A DNA stretch of 59,211 nucleotides from QFOX01 sp044237845 (GTDB taxonomy: Bacteria; Pseudomonadota; Alphaproteobacteria; Rickettsiales; UBA3002): the NCBI GenBank assembly GCA_044237845.1, contig JBIIEL010000010.1, forward strand, positions 1-59,211, read 5' to 3'. The translations under genes and the position numbers were made by a program. Under the pieces are notes generated by a model. It saw nothing but the letters and a program-made list of their open reading frames with translations. It was not told the origin of the DNA and ran no database searches. Numbering within the stretch: position 1 is the stretch's first letter; each line of letters opens with the position of its first letter. Shown here piece by piece: positions 33,066 through 41,136 of this stretch.

Positions 33066-34705
33066 GCAGCCTCCAGCGCAGCGGTGCGGGCGAGATACGC
33101 GACATCCACCACATCCGCCGTTGCTCCGGCGAGCATGGCGCTGCCGAGATAATACGGCTCGCGCGCGCTGCGTTTTTCCATGGCGATGCCGTGTGCAAGA
33201 TCGCCGATTGCTTCAACGACGAGGCCAAAAACGGCGCCGTCATGCCGCAGCATCACCGTGCTCACGCGGCCCGTATTTTCACGCTGCGTGCCCGGCAGTT
33301 GCAGCAGTTTCACCTGCGCGCCGCGATACTCCGCATGACCTGCCTTCACCTCCGCCTCGGTGAAGGATTCCAGCCGCAACACCTGCGCCAGCTGCACGGC
33401 TTTCTTCGCTCCTGCGCCGGCGACAAGCAGCAGATATTCCACCGCCGTTTCGTCGCGGTCGTCGCTCGGGCGATAGGCACCCCCGCGCGCGCCGAACCGT
33501 TCGCCCACGCCGCCCGCATCAAGCACCAGCAGCACCGCGCCATCGCCCAGCAGGCTCATCCCGCGATAGAGCGGCAGCGCGCCAACCACGGCGGAAAGCG
33601 GCGTTACCACCACCTCCTCCGTTTCCTCCATTGCTTCGAGCACGAGGCCGAAATCCACACCGCCCACGCGCATCACCGCCACCGTGCCCTGCATCTGCGT
33701 GCGCGGTTTGGCGTCGCCCCGCTGCAGCAGGTCCGAAAGTGCCATCAGCGGCAACAGGCGCTCACGAAGGCGCAGCAGCCACGCATCGCCCACCATCTGC
33801 ACCTTGTAGGGCGAGTCCTCACCAATCGTCACCAGCTCGAGCACGTCCTGCTCGGCGATGGCGAAGCGTTGTGTGCCGTTGCGCATCACCAGCACGCGGG
33901 CGATGGAATGGCGTTCGATGAGTGTCGGGTCGAGTTGTTTTTTCATGCGCGCGATCATCGCGCTCAGGCGACGCACCGGCGCATCGAGTGCGGCGTTTTT
34001 GGTAGCACGCATCACCGTGAGCAGTTGGTTGCGTGTCGTCACCAGCTCGCTCGCCACGCGCAGCATATCAACGACGGCGGGGCTGCGCGCCTGGCGCAGC
34101 GCGGGCGGTCGGATGCGCGTGCGTTCGCGCAGCGGCGGCGCAGGCGGCGTAAGAATTTCAACCTCCGCCTCTGCCTTCGCGGGCGGGAGAATCTGTTCCT
34201 GAATCGGCGTTTCCTCCATCGGCGGCAGCGTGAAGCTGCGCGTTTCCGTTGCCACCTGCACAGTCTTTAACTCCCCCTCTGCGGGGGAGTACGCTCTCGA
34301 AAGCAATACTGAGTCAAATCGCTCTTGCGATTCGGTGGGGAGATGAATCGCTATTGCTTCTTCCACCATCGCGTGTTTGAGCGCCGCCGTCACATCACCG
34401 TCATCGCCTGCGGGTTCGCGCCCCTCGGCGGCGATGGCATCGATAAGCAGCTGCACCCGCGCGAGAATGCCCGATAACGCGGCGTCGCTCGCCTGTCCAC
34501 CGCGTTTTTCGGTGGCGATGGCAAGCGCCTCCAGCCGCGTGAAACCGAGAAAGCTCGACGTGCCCTTGATCGTATGCATCAGCCGCGCGATGCGCGCCGT
34601 CACGTCCGCGTCGGCTTCGCCGCGCTGCCGTGCTTCAAGCCCCGCGCGCGTCACCGCCAGCGAGTCGTTCGTCCCGGCAATAAATTCACTGATGAGATCA
34701 TCCAT
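33062..34705 (-). CDS. CheA-like protein lacking the ATPase domain
   Basis: 547 residues. An Hpt domain with the phosphorylatable motif MHTIKGTSSFLGF (His44) is followed by a Pro-rich linker and a P3-like dimerisation helix pair (VVDMLRVASELVTTRNQLL, about 211-255). The sequence then passes directly into CheW-like domains (VLVMRNGTQRFAIAEQDVL from about 270, a second from about 405). No N, G1, F or G2 box is present, so the P4 kinase domain is missing. It may be a phosphotransfer scaffold. Residues 120-148 are encoded by an inserted palindromic repeat. TAAGTT stands six bases before the ATG. Confidence 0.85.
   Translation of the reverse strand: MDDLISEFIAGTNDSLAVTRAGLEARQRGEADADVTARIARLMHTIKGTSSFLGFTRLEALAIATEKRGGQASDAALSGILARVQLLIDAIAAEGREPAGDDGDVTAALKHAMVEEAIAIHLPTESQERFDSVLLSRAYSPAEGELKTVQVATETRSFTLPPMEETPIQEQILPPAKAEAEVEILTPPAPPLRERTRIRPPALRQARSPAVVDMLRVASELVTTRNQLLTVMRATKNAALDAPVRRLSAMIARMKKQLDPTLIERHSIARVLVMRNGTQRFAIAEQDVLELVTIGEDSPYKVQMVGDAWLLRLRERLLPLMALSDLLQRGDAKPRTQMQGTVAVMRVGGVDFGLVLEAMEETEEVVVTPLSAVVGALPLYRGMSLLGDGAVLLVLDAGGVGERFGARGGAYRPSDDRDETAVEYLLLVAGAGAKKAVQLAQVLRLESFTEAEVKAGHAEYRGAQVKLLQLPGTQRENTGRVSTVMLRHDGAVFGLVVEAIGDLAHGIAMEKRSAREPYYLGSAMLAGATADVVDVAYLARTAALEAA
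34266..34345. repeat. Palindromic element inserted in the cheA-like coding region
   Basis: ACTCCCCCTCTGCGGGGGAGT is a perfect stem-loop, followed by AAATCGCTCTTGCGATT, another stem. The element lies in the linker between the Hpt and P3 regions and is read as RFDSVLLSRAYSPAEGELK. Such sequence is unlike the surrounding protein and is typical of an intergenic repeat translated in frame. Confidence 0.65.
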
Positions 34706-34821
34706 GCCGCGAACTTAGCGGCAGAACCGGCGCGGGTAAAGGGCGTATCGGCAGGGATTATGGATTATTTCGTCTTCGCTGCCGCCTGCGCAAGCACCTG
34801 CGGGCGATTCCTCCGCTCACC

Positions 34822-35487
34822 CTAACCCACACTCGCGAGCGCCATCTGCTTCTGCACCACGCGGATGTCGAGGCTGTTGCCCTCGATGCTGTAGGCGATC
34901 GTCGCGCCCACTTCCTGCGCGAGTTTCATGGTGAGAAACGGCTGCGAGGTTTTCGGCGTGAGCTGAACGCTGTCGCCACCGGTTTTGAGAATCTCCGCCG
35001 TCTCGGCATCGAGCTTAATCGTCTCACCCGCCGCCGTCAGTTGCAGATGTTTCTCGCCTTCGACTGGCGAGGTCACACGCACCGAAAGCGTGCCACCGCG
35101 GATGAGGCTCGCGCCCGCAATCACCATCAGGTTCAGCAGCATGCGTGCCATTTTCTGGCTCACCGGAACGCCGCTCGCGTCCGTATGGCTTTCCGGCCAG
35201 TCGAGTTTCACTTTGGTGCCAGAGAAAAAATCCGTCGCCAGTTTTTTCTTTTCCGCGAGGCATGCCTCGCCCGTCTCGCCCACTTTGCCATAGGCCTGAC
35301 GGTAAAACTGCAAGCGGTTCACCGCCTCGTGTGCGCTGGAGAGAATTAGTTGTACGGCTTCGTTCTGCATGTCGAAGCCTTCGTCGTCCAAAAACTCTGC
35401 GCCGTTATTCACTGCGCCGATCGGCCCCGTCAGATCGTGGCAGAGGCGGGTGGCAAGCATTTCGGCGAGTTTGATTTCATGTAGCAT
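34822..35487 (-). CDS. chpT: Histidine phosphotransferase ChpT
   Basis: 221 residues. The N-terminal helix holds the phosphorylation motif ATRLCHDLTGPIGAVNNG, followed by a degenerate kinase-like domain (MARMLLNLMVIAGASLIRGG, MKLAQEVGATIAY). ChpT passes phosphate from CckA to CtrA and CpdR. AGGAG is present upstream. It lies just upstream of the cheA-like gene on the same strand, separated by 116 bases without a convincing gene. Confidence 0.93.
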   Translation of the reverse strand: MLHEIKLAEMLATRLCHDLTGPIGAVNNGAEFLDDEGFDMQNEAVQLILSSAHEAVNRLQFYRQAYGKVGETGEACLAEKKKLATDFFSGTKVKLDWPESHTDASGVPVSQKMARMLLNLMVIAGASLIRGGTLSVRVTSPVEGEKHLQLTAAGETIKLDAETAEILKTGGDSVQLTPKTSQPFLTMKLAQEVGATIAYSIEGNSLDIRVVQKQMALASVG

Positions 35488-35564
35488 GGTTTACTCCTGA
35501 TCTTTTCTTAGGGACGCGATATCCCCTACAATTTTAAATATACACGGCAAGAATGAATAAATCG

Positions 35565-36143
35565 TTAAGATGCCGCAAATAATTTGGCTTCCACCAAACT
35601 CGCCAGCGCATGCAGGAAAACCAGATGCCCCTCCTGCACATGCGCCGTGATAACACTAGGAACCATAAGGATAAAGTCCGCCGGTGGCGTCGCGCCTTTG
35701 GCCTTTTCACCTGTGAATAACACGGTGGTGATGCCCGCCGCCTTCGCCGCTAGTAGGGCACGTAATATGTTAGGGCTACGGCCGGAAGTCGACATGGTAA
35801 TCAGCACATCGCCCGCTTTTCCGAGGGCTTCCACCTGCCGCGAGAAGATATCGTCGAAGCTGTAATCATTGCCGACCGCGGTGATGATGCCGCTATCCGC
35901 CGTGAGTGCGATGGCAGGCAGCGCGCGGCGGTCTTTCACAAACCGGCCGACAAATTCGCCCGCGATATGCATGGCATCGCAAGTGCTGCCGCCATTGCCG
36001 CAGAACATCAGTTTATTGCCGTTCGTGAAGGCTTCTGTGCAGCGCTCTGCGAGTGCCTCCAGCGTCGCCGAGGCGTCACGGAAAAAACCATCAATCGCGA
36101 TGCTGTGGTCGTCATGAATTTTTTGCAGGATGGGGTTCATCAT
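35565..36143 (-). CDS. gmhA: Phosphoheptose isomerase
   Basis: 192 residues, SIS-domain protein with KLMFCGNGGSTCDAMHIAGEF, STSGRSPN and the catalytic-region QEGHLVFLHAL motif. It converts sedoheptulose 7-phosphate to D,D-heptose 7-phosphate, the first step to ADP-heptose. Its TAATG overlap with rpe gives a pentose/heptose phosphate operon. DiaA-type SIS proteins are an alternative but the His motif favours GmhA. Confidence 0.92.
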   Translation of the reverse strand: MMNPILQKIHDDHSIAIDGFFRDASATLEALAERCTEAFTNGNKLMFCGNGGSTCDAMHIAGEFVGRFVKDRRALPAIALTADSGIITAVGNDYSFDDIFSRQVEALGKAGDVLITMSTSGRSPNILRALLAAKAAGITTVLFTGEKAKGATPPADFILMVPSVITAHVQEGHLVFLHALASLVEAKLFAAS

Positions 36144-36799
36144 TACCCTCTCAGCGCTTTTATATTCTTCGCGTAATCGCCCGCCATGCCCGTGAACACG
36201 GCCGAGCCTGCGACCAGCACATCCGCGCCTGCGGCCACCACTTCGCGCGCTGTCGTCGCGTTCACGCCGCCATCCACTTGCAGCATAATATTCCGCCCCG
36301 TCTTCGTGATGCTGTCACGCAGCGCCCGAATCTTCGGCAGTTGGCTCGAAAGGAACGACTGCCCGCCGAAACCCGGGTTCACCGTCATCACCAGAATCAA
36401 ATCCACGTCACTCAGCACATAGTCCAGCGCGCTTTCATGCGTCGCCGGGCAAATGGAAACACCCGCTTTTTTGCCGAGACTTTTAATCTGCGCCACCGCG
36501 CGGTCGAGATGCGGCGTCGCCTCCGCATGCACGGTAATGATATCCGCCCCCGCCGCCGCAAATTCCGGAATCAGTTCGAGACAGGAAACCATGAGATGTA
36601 CATCGAGCGGCAGTGTCGTGTGCGGGCGCAACGCCTTTACCACTGCGGGGCCGATGGTCAGGTTCGGCACGAAATGCCCGTCCATCACATCAACATGAAT
36701 GAGGTCCGCGCCTGCCGCGCTCACATCCGCCACCTCCTGCCCCAAACGGGCGAAATCGGCAGATAAAATCGACGGCGCAATGCGGATGGGATGGGTCAT
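36143..36799 (-). CDS. rpe: Ribulose-phosphate 3-epimerase
   Basis: 218 residues, TIM barrel with IAPSILSADFARLG, HVDVMDGHFVPNL, MTVNPGFGGQSF and QVDGGVN. It interconverts ribulose 5-phosphate and xylulose 5-phosphate. TAGGCT lies six bases before the ATG, the same arrangement as ftsX. Confidence 0.97.
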   Translation of the reverse strand: MTHPIRIAPSILSADFARLGQEVADVSAAGADLIHVDVMDGHFVPNLTIGPAVVKALRPHTTLPLDVHLMVSCLELIPEFAAAGADIITVHAEATPHLDRAVAQIKSLGKKAGVSICPATHESALDYVLSDVDLILVMTVNPGFGGQSFLSSQLPKIRALRDSITKTGRNIMLQVDGGVNATTAREVVAAGADVLVAGSAVFTGMAGDYAKNIKALRG

Positions 36800-36838
36800 G
36801 CCGCAAGCCTAGCAGCGCCTGCGCCCGACCTCAACGGA

Positions 36839-36884
36839 AAATCGTGACCTTGGTCATAAATCCTTAACTATCTCGTGCTATGCT
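36839..36884 (+). promoter_or_regulatory. PhoB/OmpR-type direct repeat and -10 box (weaker)
   Basis: AAATCGTGACC (36839-36849) and TTGGTCATAAA (36850-36860) stand 18 bases before TATGCT (36879-36884). The distal half is a poor match; the proximal GTCATAAA is good. The ATG follows the -10 by six bases. Confidence 0.5.
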
Positions 36885-36890
36885 GTGGCT

Positions 36891-37769
36891 ATGAATACTA
36901 TTGTACCAGCTCCTGATGGAACCAGCTCCGCGGATGTCCTCATCGCGGCGGCTAACTACATTAGCGCTGGAAGCGGCTCGCAGGCGAGCGCCTATTTTTT
37001 TCCATACCCGATACCAGAGCTTGAAGGCTATATTCTACGCATTACGCATGAGACAAGCTTGCATAGCCGCTTGTTGCACAGCAGTTCGCTTGTGCCAGTG
37101 AAGCAACTATTGCGCGGCATCAATGTCGGCCAGCCGCTGATGGAGGTCGAAGGACATCCGGGGATGACTATTCACCTCAAACAGTCGGGTAACTCGCTAC
37201 GCGCGCTTGAGAATGAATATCGCCGTCATCATTGCGATAGCGACGAAGTAGAAATTCAAGACATCACAGCGAAGATGGAAACCATTCTCTCTCTCAACGG
37301 CAAGGGCAACCCCTTCCTCTCCGTGCTGAAACACACCTACCAGCTTGGTGCTCTAGGATTTTTGCCCGATCTGTCGTTTCGCAACATCCTGCTCGATGAA
37401 GAAAATGGACGACTGAATCTCGTCGATCAACTGTCGCACCGAGATGGAAAAGAGGGCGTGCATGAATCTTCCGGGCAACGCGAACTGAACCGCTGTAGCG
37501 AACAACTTCTCGAACAGCTCGACCGCTTGGCACTCCTCGCCCCTGACCCGGAGAGTTCGAATGGAATGCAGTTCGCAGCCACACTCGATAGGCTGCGCGG
37601 ACTTATCACGAAAGCGCAGCAATCTGTACTGCAAACTCCACCCTCTTCAGATGGCATTTCTTTCTCGAAGGTCACGGACAATTCTGCAATAGCACTGAAG
37701 AACCCACCGAAAAGTCTTGTCACACGGCTCGATCAACTACGGCAAGAAGCCTTGCAGCCTGCGCGCTAA
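36891..37769 (+). CDS. Kinase-fold-like protein of unknown function
   Basis: 292 residues from the ATG six bases after TATGCT (an in-frame GTG two codons earlier is possible). FLPDLSFRNILLDEENGRLNLVDQ (residues 157-180) resembles a protein-kinase or APH catalytic loop (D-x5-N) followed by a strand where DFG would be. Here the metal-binding triad reads VDQ. GYILRI near residue 47 could be strand beta-3 with Arg for the usual Lys. It may be a divergent or inactive kinase. No signal peptide. Its stop overlaps rsmB by four bases. It shares the regulatory box of five other unknown genes. Confidence 0.6.
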   Translation: MNTIVPAPDGTSSADVLIAAANYISAGSGSQASAYFFPYPIPELEGYILRITHETSLHSRLLHSSSLVPVKQLLRGINVGQPLMEVEGHPGMTIHLKQSGNSLRALENEYRRHHCDSDEVEIQDITAKMETILSLNGKGNPFLSVLKHTYQLGALGFLPDLSFRNILLDEENGRLNLVDQLSHRDGKEGVHESSGQRELNRCSEQLLEQLDRLALLAPDPESSNGMQFAATLDRLRGLITKAQQSVLQTPPSSDGISFSKVTDNSAIALKNPPKSLVTRLDQLRQEALQPAR

Positions 37770-39043
37770 CCCTTCTCCCAACACACCGCGAAGAACCCGT
37801 CCATGCCGCCGTCCATCAGGTCGGGGCGGGTGCGGACATAGCCTTCGGTACTGATGGCGGGGGCGATGATTTCCGTCGCCACCGTTGCGGGCAGCAGCTG
37901 TGCATCGGCGTTCTCGGATGCGAACCACGCCGCCTGATCTTCGCCCTCCTCGCGCTCCAGCGAGCAGACGCAATAGACCAGTTTTCCGCCCGGTTTCACC
38001 CAGCCCCAGGCGCGGGTGAGCAGCGCACGTTGCAATTCAGCGAGCTCCTGAATATCCCCCTCACTCGCAAGATGGATGACTTCCGAATGCCGCCGCCAAG
38101 TGCCCGTTGCCGAGCACGGCGCGTCGAGCAGCACGGCATCGAACGGCGCTGTCGGCTCCCATGTCAGCGCATCCGCGGCGACAACTTCGACCGATAATTT
38201 CAGGCGCGCCATGTTCTCCGCCAGCGTTGCGAGCCGTGCGGGCGAGCGGTCGAGCGCCGTCACCTGCGCACCGCCAAGCGCGAGCTGCGCGGTTTTGCCG
38301 CCGGGCGCGGCGCAGAGGTCGAGCACGCGCAAACCGCGCACATCACCGAGCAGCCGCGCGGGGTAGCTCGCTGCCACGTCCTGCACAAAAAACGCGCCGT
38401 CGGCATAGCCCGGCAGCGCCTCCACCGGCGGATGCTCCGGCGGTAGCCGCAGCGTCTGCGCATCGAGGCGCGTCGCGCCCAACCCTTCCAACTGAAGACT
38501 GAAGACTGGAGACTGGAGACTAATGTCGAGCGGTGGGCGCGTCGCTGCCACGGCGGCGATCGCATCCACCGCCGCGTTGCCATAGCGTTTACCCCAGCGT
38601 TTGCGCACCGTGTCCGGCACGTTATATTTCGTCGCCGGAAGTGGCGGCATGTCACGCGCGATTTTCTGCAGCACCGCATTCACCAACCCCGCGAGTCCCG
38701 CGTCCTTGCCCTGTTTCAGCAGCGCCACGGTTTCGTTAATCGCGGCGTGTGGCGGCGTTTCCATCAGCAGTAACTGCACCGCGCCGAGGCGCCGCGCCTG
38801 CATCACCGTGCGGCGTTTTTCGGGCAAAGGCTTGTCGAGATAGCGCAGGAGCAGCGTATCGATCTGGCCGAGATGCCGCAGCGTGGTGAGCACCAGCGCG
38901 CGCGCGAATTTCTGGTCAGGCTCCGCCCCCACCAGCGGAGCGTTGGCGAGCGCTTCATCCACCGTCCGCCGCGCGCCAAGCACCGCCTCAAGCAGCGCCG
39001 CCGCCTGCGCGCGAGCAGAAAGAATCTGTATGGTTGGTTTCAT
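37766..39043 (-). CDS. rsmB: 16S rRNA m5C967 methyltransferase RsmB
   Basis: 425 residues. An N-terminal NusB-like RNA-binding domain (to about 140) precedes a Rossmann methyltransferase with VLDLCAAPGGKT, DAVLLDAPCSATG (catalytic Cys) and LVYCVCSLEREE. It methylates C967 of 16S rRNA. Residues around 174-184 (ISLQSPVFSLQLEG) are encoded by a 7-bp repeat array inserted in frame. Confidence 0.94.
   Translation of the reverse strand: MKPTIQILSARAQAAALLEAVLGARRTVDEALANAPLVGAEPDQKFARALVLTTLRHLGQIDTLLLRYLDKPLPEKRRTVMQARRLGAVQLLLMETPPHAAINETVALLKQGKDAGLAGLVNAVLQKIARDMPPLPATKYNVPDTVRKRWGKRYGNAAVDAIAAVAATRPPLDISLQSPVFSLQLEGLGATRLDAQTLRLPPEHPPVEALPGYADGAFFVQDVAASYPARLLGDVRGLRVLDLCAAPGGKTAQLALGGAQVTALDRSPARLATLAENMARLKLSVEVVAADALTWEPTAPFDAVLLDAPCSATGTWRRHSEVIHLASEGDIQELAELQRALLTRAWGWVKPGGKLVYCVCSLEREEGEDQAAWFASENADAQLLPATVATEIIAPAISTEGYVRTRPDLMDGGMDGFFAVCWEKG
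38493..38520. repeat. Heptanucleotide repeat array inside rsmB
   Basis: TGAAGAC at 38493 and 38500, TGGAGAC at 38507 and 38514, perfectly phased at 7 bp. It lies within coding sequence between the RNA-binding and catalytic parts of RsmB. Confidence 0.85.
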
Positions 39044-39115
39044 CCTTTGCTCATGACAGCATCGCGTCGATTACGCAACCCTTGCAACACACCCACCTTG
39101 CGCTACAATAACGCA

Positions 39116-39283
39116 ATGAACACACCAAACGCCACCCCCTCACCTGCCGAGCCCGACGATCACGCCCACGCGGCGGAAGATGCCAGCGCACAGGCGGGCG
39201 AACCCGCCCCGCCAAAAAAACCCCGCCTCGAACCCACGCGCTATGGCGACTGGGAACTGAACGGCAAATGCGTGGATTTTTAG
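39116..39283 (+). CDS. DUF1674 protein (SDHAF4-like)
   Basis: 55 residues. A disordered Pro/Ala/Asp-rich N-terminus leads to the conserved C-terminal motif PTRYGDWELNGKCVDF, the DUF1674 signature. Mitochondrial relatives (SDHAF4) assist flavinylated succinate dehydrogenase subunit assembly; a similar role is inferred. TACAAT (39104-39109) lies six bases before the ATG, so it is probably leaderless. Confidence 0.9.
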   Translation: MNTPNATPSPAEPDDHAHAAEDASAQAGEPAPPKKPRLEPTRYGDWELNGKCVDF

Positions 39284-39303
39284 TTGGATTTTGAGAAACT
39301 AAA

Positions 39304-39328
39304 CCCTCTCCCCCCATGAGGGAGAGGG
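39304..39328. terminator. Palindromic hairpin after the DUF1674 gene
   Basis: CCCTCTCCC and GGGAGAGGG form a 9-bp perfect stem followed by CTTT. It may terminate the DUF1674 transcript; CCCTCTCCC..GGGAGAGGG is also a common interspersed palindrome type. Confidence 0.55.
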
Positions 39329-39402
39329 CTTTCCCCGCGGCACCGCAAACACGCTTCACAATTCCCCCTTCACTCTTCGCCATTCACTGCTATGCTCGCC
39401 GC

Positions 39403-40245
39403 ATGAGCCGCCCGGAACGATACGCCACGCATTATGCATCTTCTTCCGCCCGCAACCTGTCGCGCGGCGGAGCGGTGACAGCGCTACTCGTGCTGCTCGC
39501 ACTGGCGTTGTTGGTGCTTGCGCGGCTCAATCATCCGCTGGTGACGAACCTGCGTCAGCATCTGCGCGACATCACGACGCCGGCAAGCAGTGCGGTCAGT
39601 GCACCAGTGGGCGACCTACGCGCGCTGTTCACCCAGAAAGATGCGTTGTTTGCCGCGTTCGAAGAAAATAAAAAACTCCGCGCCGAGAACGAAACGCTGC
39701 GTCACTGGCAATCCGTTGCGCAGTCGCTGAAGGCTGAGAATGACGCGCTGCGTGTCCTTGCCGCCTATCAACCAGTGGCCGATGTCCGCTACCTCACCGC
39801 GCGCGTTACCGGCCAAAGCCCGAGCAGTTATGGCGCGAGCATTACCCTCAATGTCGGCGATGCGGCGGGCGTCAAAATGCTGCAGCCCGTGATCGATGCG
39901 TTCGGGCTCGTTGGTCGTATCATCGAAGTGGGCGACACCAGCTCACGCGTACTGCTGCTGACGGATTCCGCGTCGCGCGTGCCGGTCATCACTGCCACCT
40001 CCCGCATCCGCGCCATCGCCGCCGGTGGCGGCGCGGGGGATGACACGCTCCGACTCACCTTCTTCGGTGGGGATGCGGCAACGATCCAGCCCGGCGAGGC
40101 CGTCGTCACGACGGAAGAGGGCGGGCTCATCCCCGGCGGCATTGCGGTGGGCACCTTGCTCAAGACCGAAGGCAATGCGCTGCTTGTCAAACCCACCCGC
40201 CCACTGGTGCAGAGCGAATATATGCGCGTAGTCGTCGTCGAGTAA
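39403..40245 (+). CDS. mreC: Rod shape-determining protein MreC
   Basis: 280 residues. One membrane segment (about 24-43) is followed by a coiled coil (KLRAENETLRHWQSVAQSLKAEN, split by short breaks) and the paired beta-barrel periplasmic domain (VTGQSPSSYGASITLNVG, VLLLTDSASRVPV, GLIPGGIAVG). It organises the elongasome. mreB is not adjacent. TATGCT (39391-39396) lies six bases before the ATG and is immediately preceded by degenerate 7-bp repeats. Confidence 0.92.
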   Translation: MSRPERYATHYASSSARNLSRGGAVTALLVLLALALLVLARLNHPLVTNLRQHLRDITTPASSAVSAPVGDLRALFTQKDALFAAFEENKKLRAENETLRHWQSVAQSLKAENDALRVLAAYQPVADVRYLTARVTGQSPSSYGASITLNVGDAAGVKMLQPVIDAFGLVGRIIEVGDTSSRVLLLTDSASRVPVITATSRIRAIAAGGGAGDDTLRLTFFGGDAATIQPGEAVVTTEEGGLIPGGIAVGTLLKTEGNALLVKPTRPLVQSEYMRVVVVE

Positions 40246-40247
40246 CC

Positions 40248-40280
<33 letters not shown>

Positions 40281-40294
40281 GTTATAGTCATCCC

Positions 40295-41077
40295 ATGCAA
40301 TCCACCCAACGCATCGCCTGCCTCGCTGACGACTCGCCCAAAGCGCAAGCCGCCTATGCGGAGCTTTCCGCCAAATACCCGTTCATCGACATCAGCGGCA
40401 AACGCACCAAACCGGACGTGATTGTGGCGCTGGGCGGCGATGGCTTCATGCTGCAGGTGCTACACAAATACATGCATCGCAACATCCCGATCTACGGCAT
40501 GAACTGCGGCTCGGTTGGCTTCCTCATGAACAGCTACCACCCGACGGATCTCTACGAACGCATCGCCAGCGCACGCCGCTCCACGCTGCACCCGCTCGTC
40601 ATGTATACCCGCACCGCGGATGGGCGCGAGCGTCAGGAGCTGGCCATCAACGAAGTTTCCCTCTTCCGCGAGAGCCGCCAGGCCGCCAAGCTGCGTGTGT
40701 CGATCGACCATGTGGTGCGGGTGAGCGAGCTGATCGCGGATGGCATTCTCGTTGCCACCGCCGCGGGCTCCACCGCCTATAACTTCTCCGCCGGGGGGCC
40801 CATCATCCCGCTCAACGCCAGCCTGCTATCGCTGACGCCGATTGCGCCGTTCCGCCCACGGCGTTGGCGTGGTGCGCTGCTCAACCATGAATCCAGTATC
40901 ACGTTCGAGGTGCTCGAGGCCGATAAGCGCCCCGTCTCCGCGGTGGCGGACTTTACCGAGGTGCGCGACGTGACCAGCGTTTCTGTGTTCGAAGACCGTT
41001 CCATCTCCCTCGCGCTGTTGTTCGATCCGGAGCATAACCTCGAAGAGCGCATCACCAGCGAACAATTTTCGTTTTAG
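40295..41077 (+). CDS. nadK: NAD kinase
   Basis: 260 residues with the GGDG motif (VALGGDGFMLQVLH), MNCGSVGFLMN, NEVSLFRESRQA and ATAAGSTAYNFSAGGPI. It phosphorylates NAD+ to NADP+. TATAGT (40283-40288) stands six bases before the ATG and there is no Shine-Dalgarno, so translation is likely leaderless. Confidence 0.95.
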   Translation: MQSTQRIACLADDSPKAQAAYAELSAKYPFIDISGKRTKPDVIVALGGDGFMLQVLHKYMHRNIPIYGMNCGSVGFLMNSYHPTDLYERIASARRSTLHPLVMYTRTADGRERQELAINEVSLFRESRQAAKLRVSIDHVVRVSELIADGILVATAAGSTAYNFSAGGPIIPLNASLLSLTPIAPFRPRRWRGALLNHESSITFEVLEADKRPVSAVADFTEVRDVTSVSVFEDRSISLALLFDPEHNLEERITSEQFSF

Positions 41078-41102
41078 ATTTCAAAAAAATCGTCTATGCA
41101 TG

Positions 41103-41123
41103 GTAATTCCCGCGAGGAATTAC
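41103..41123 (+). promoter_or_regulatory. Hairpin next to the ribosome-binding site
   Basis: GTAATTCC and GGAATTAC form a perfect 8-bp stem around a CGCGA loop, ending directly before CAGGAG, the Shine-Dalgarno of the transporter gene. It could influence translation of that gene. Confidence 0.5.
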
Positions 41124-41136
41124 AGGAGAAAAACCC

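Noticed and set aside
34760..34825. 21-codon ORF (MDYFVFAAAC) between the cheA-like gene and chpT
   Set aside because: It is on the opposite strand, has no ribosome-binding site or clear promoter and could arise by chance.
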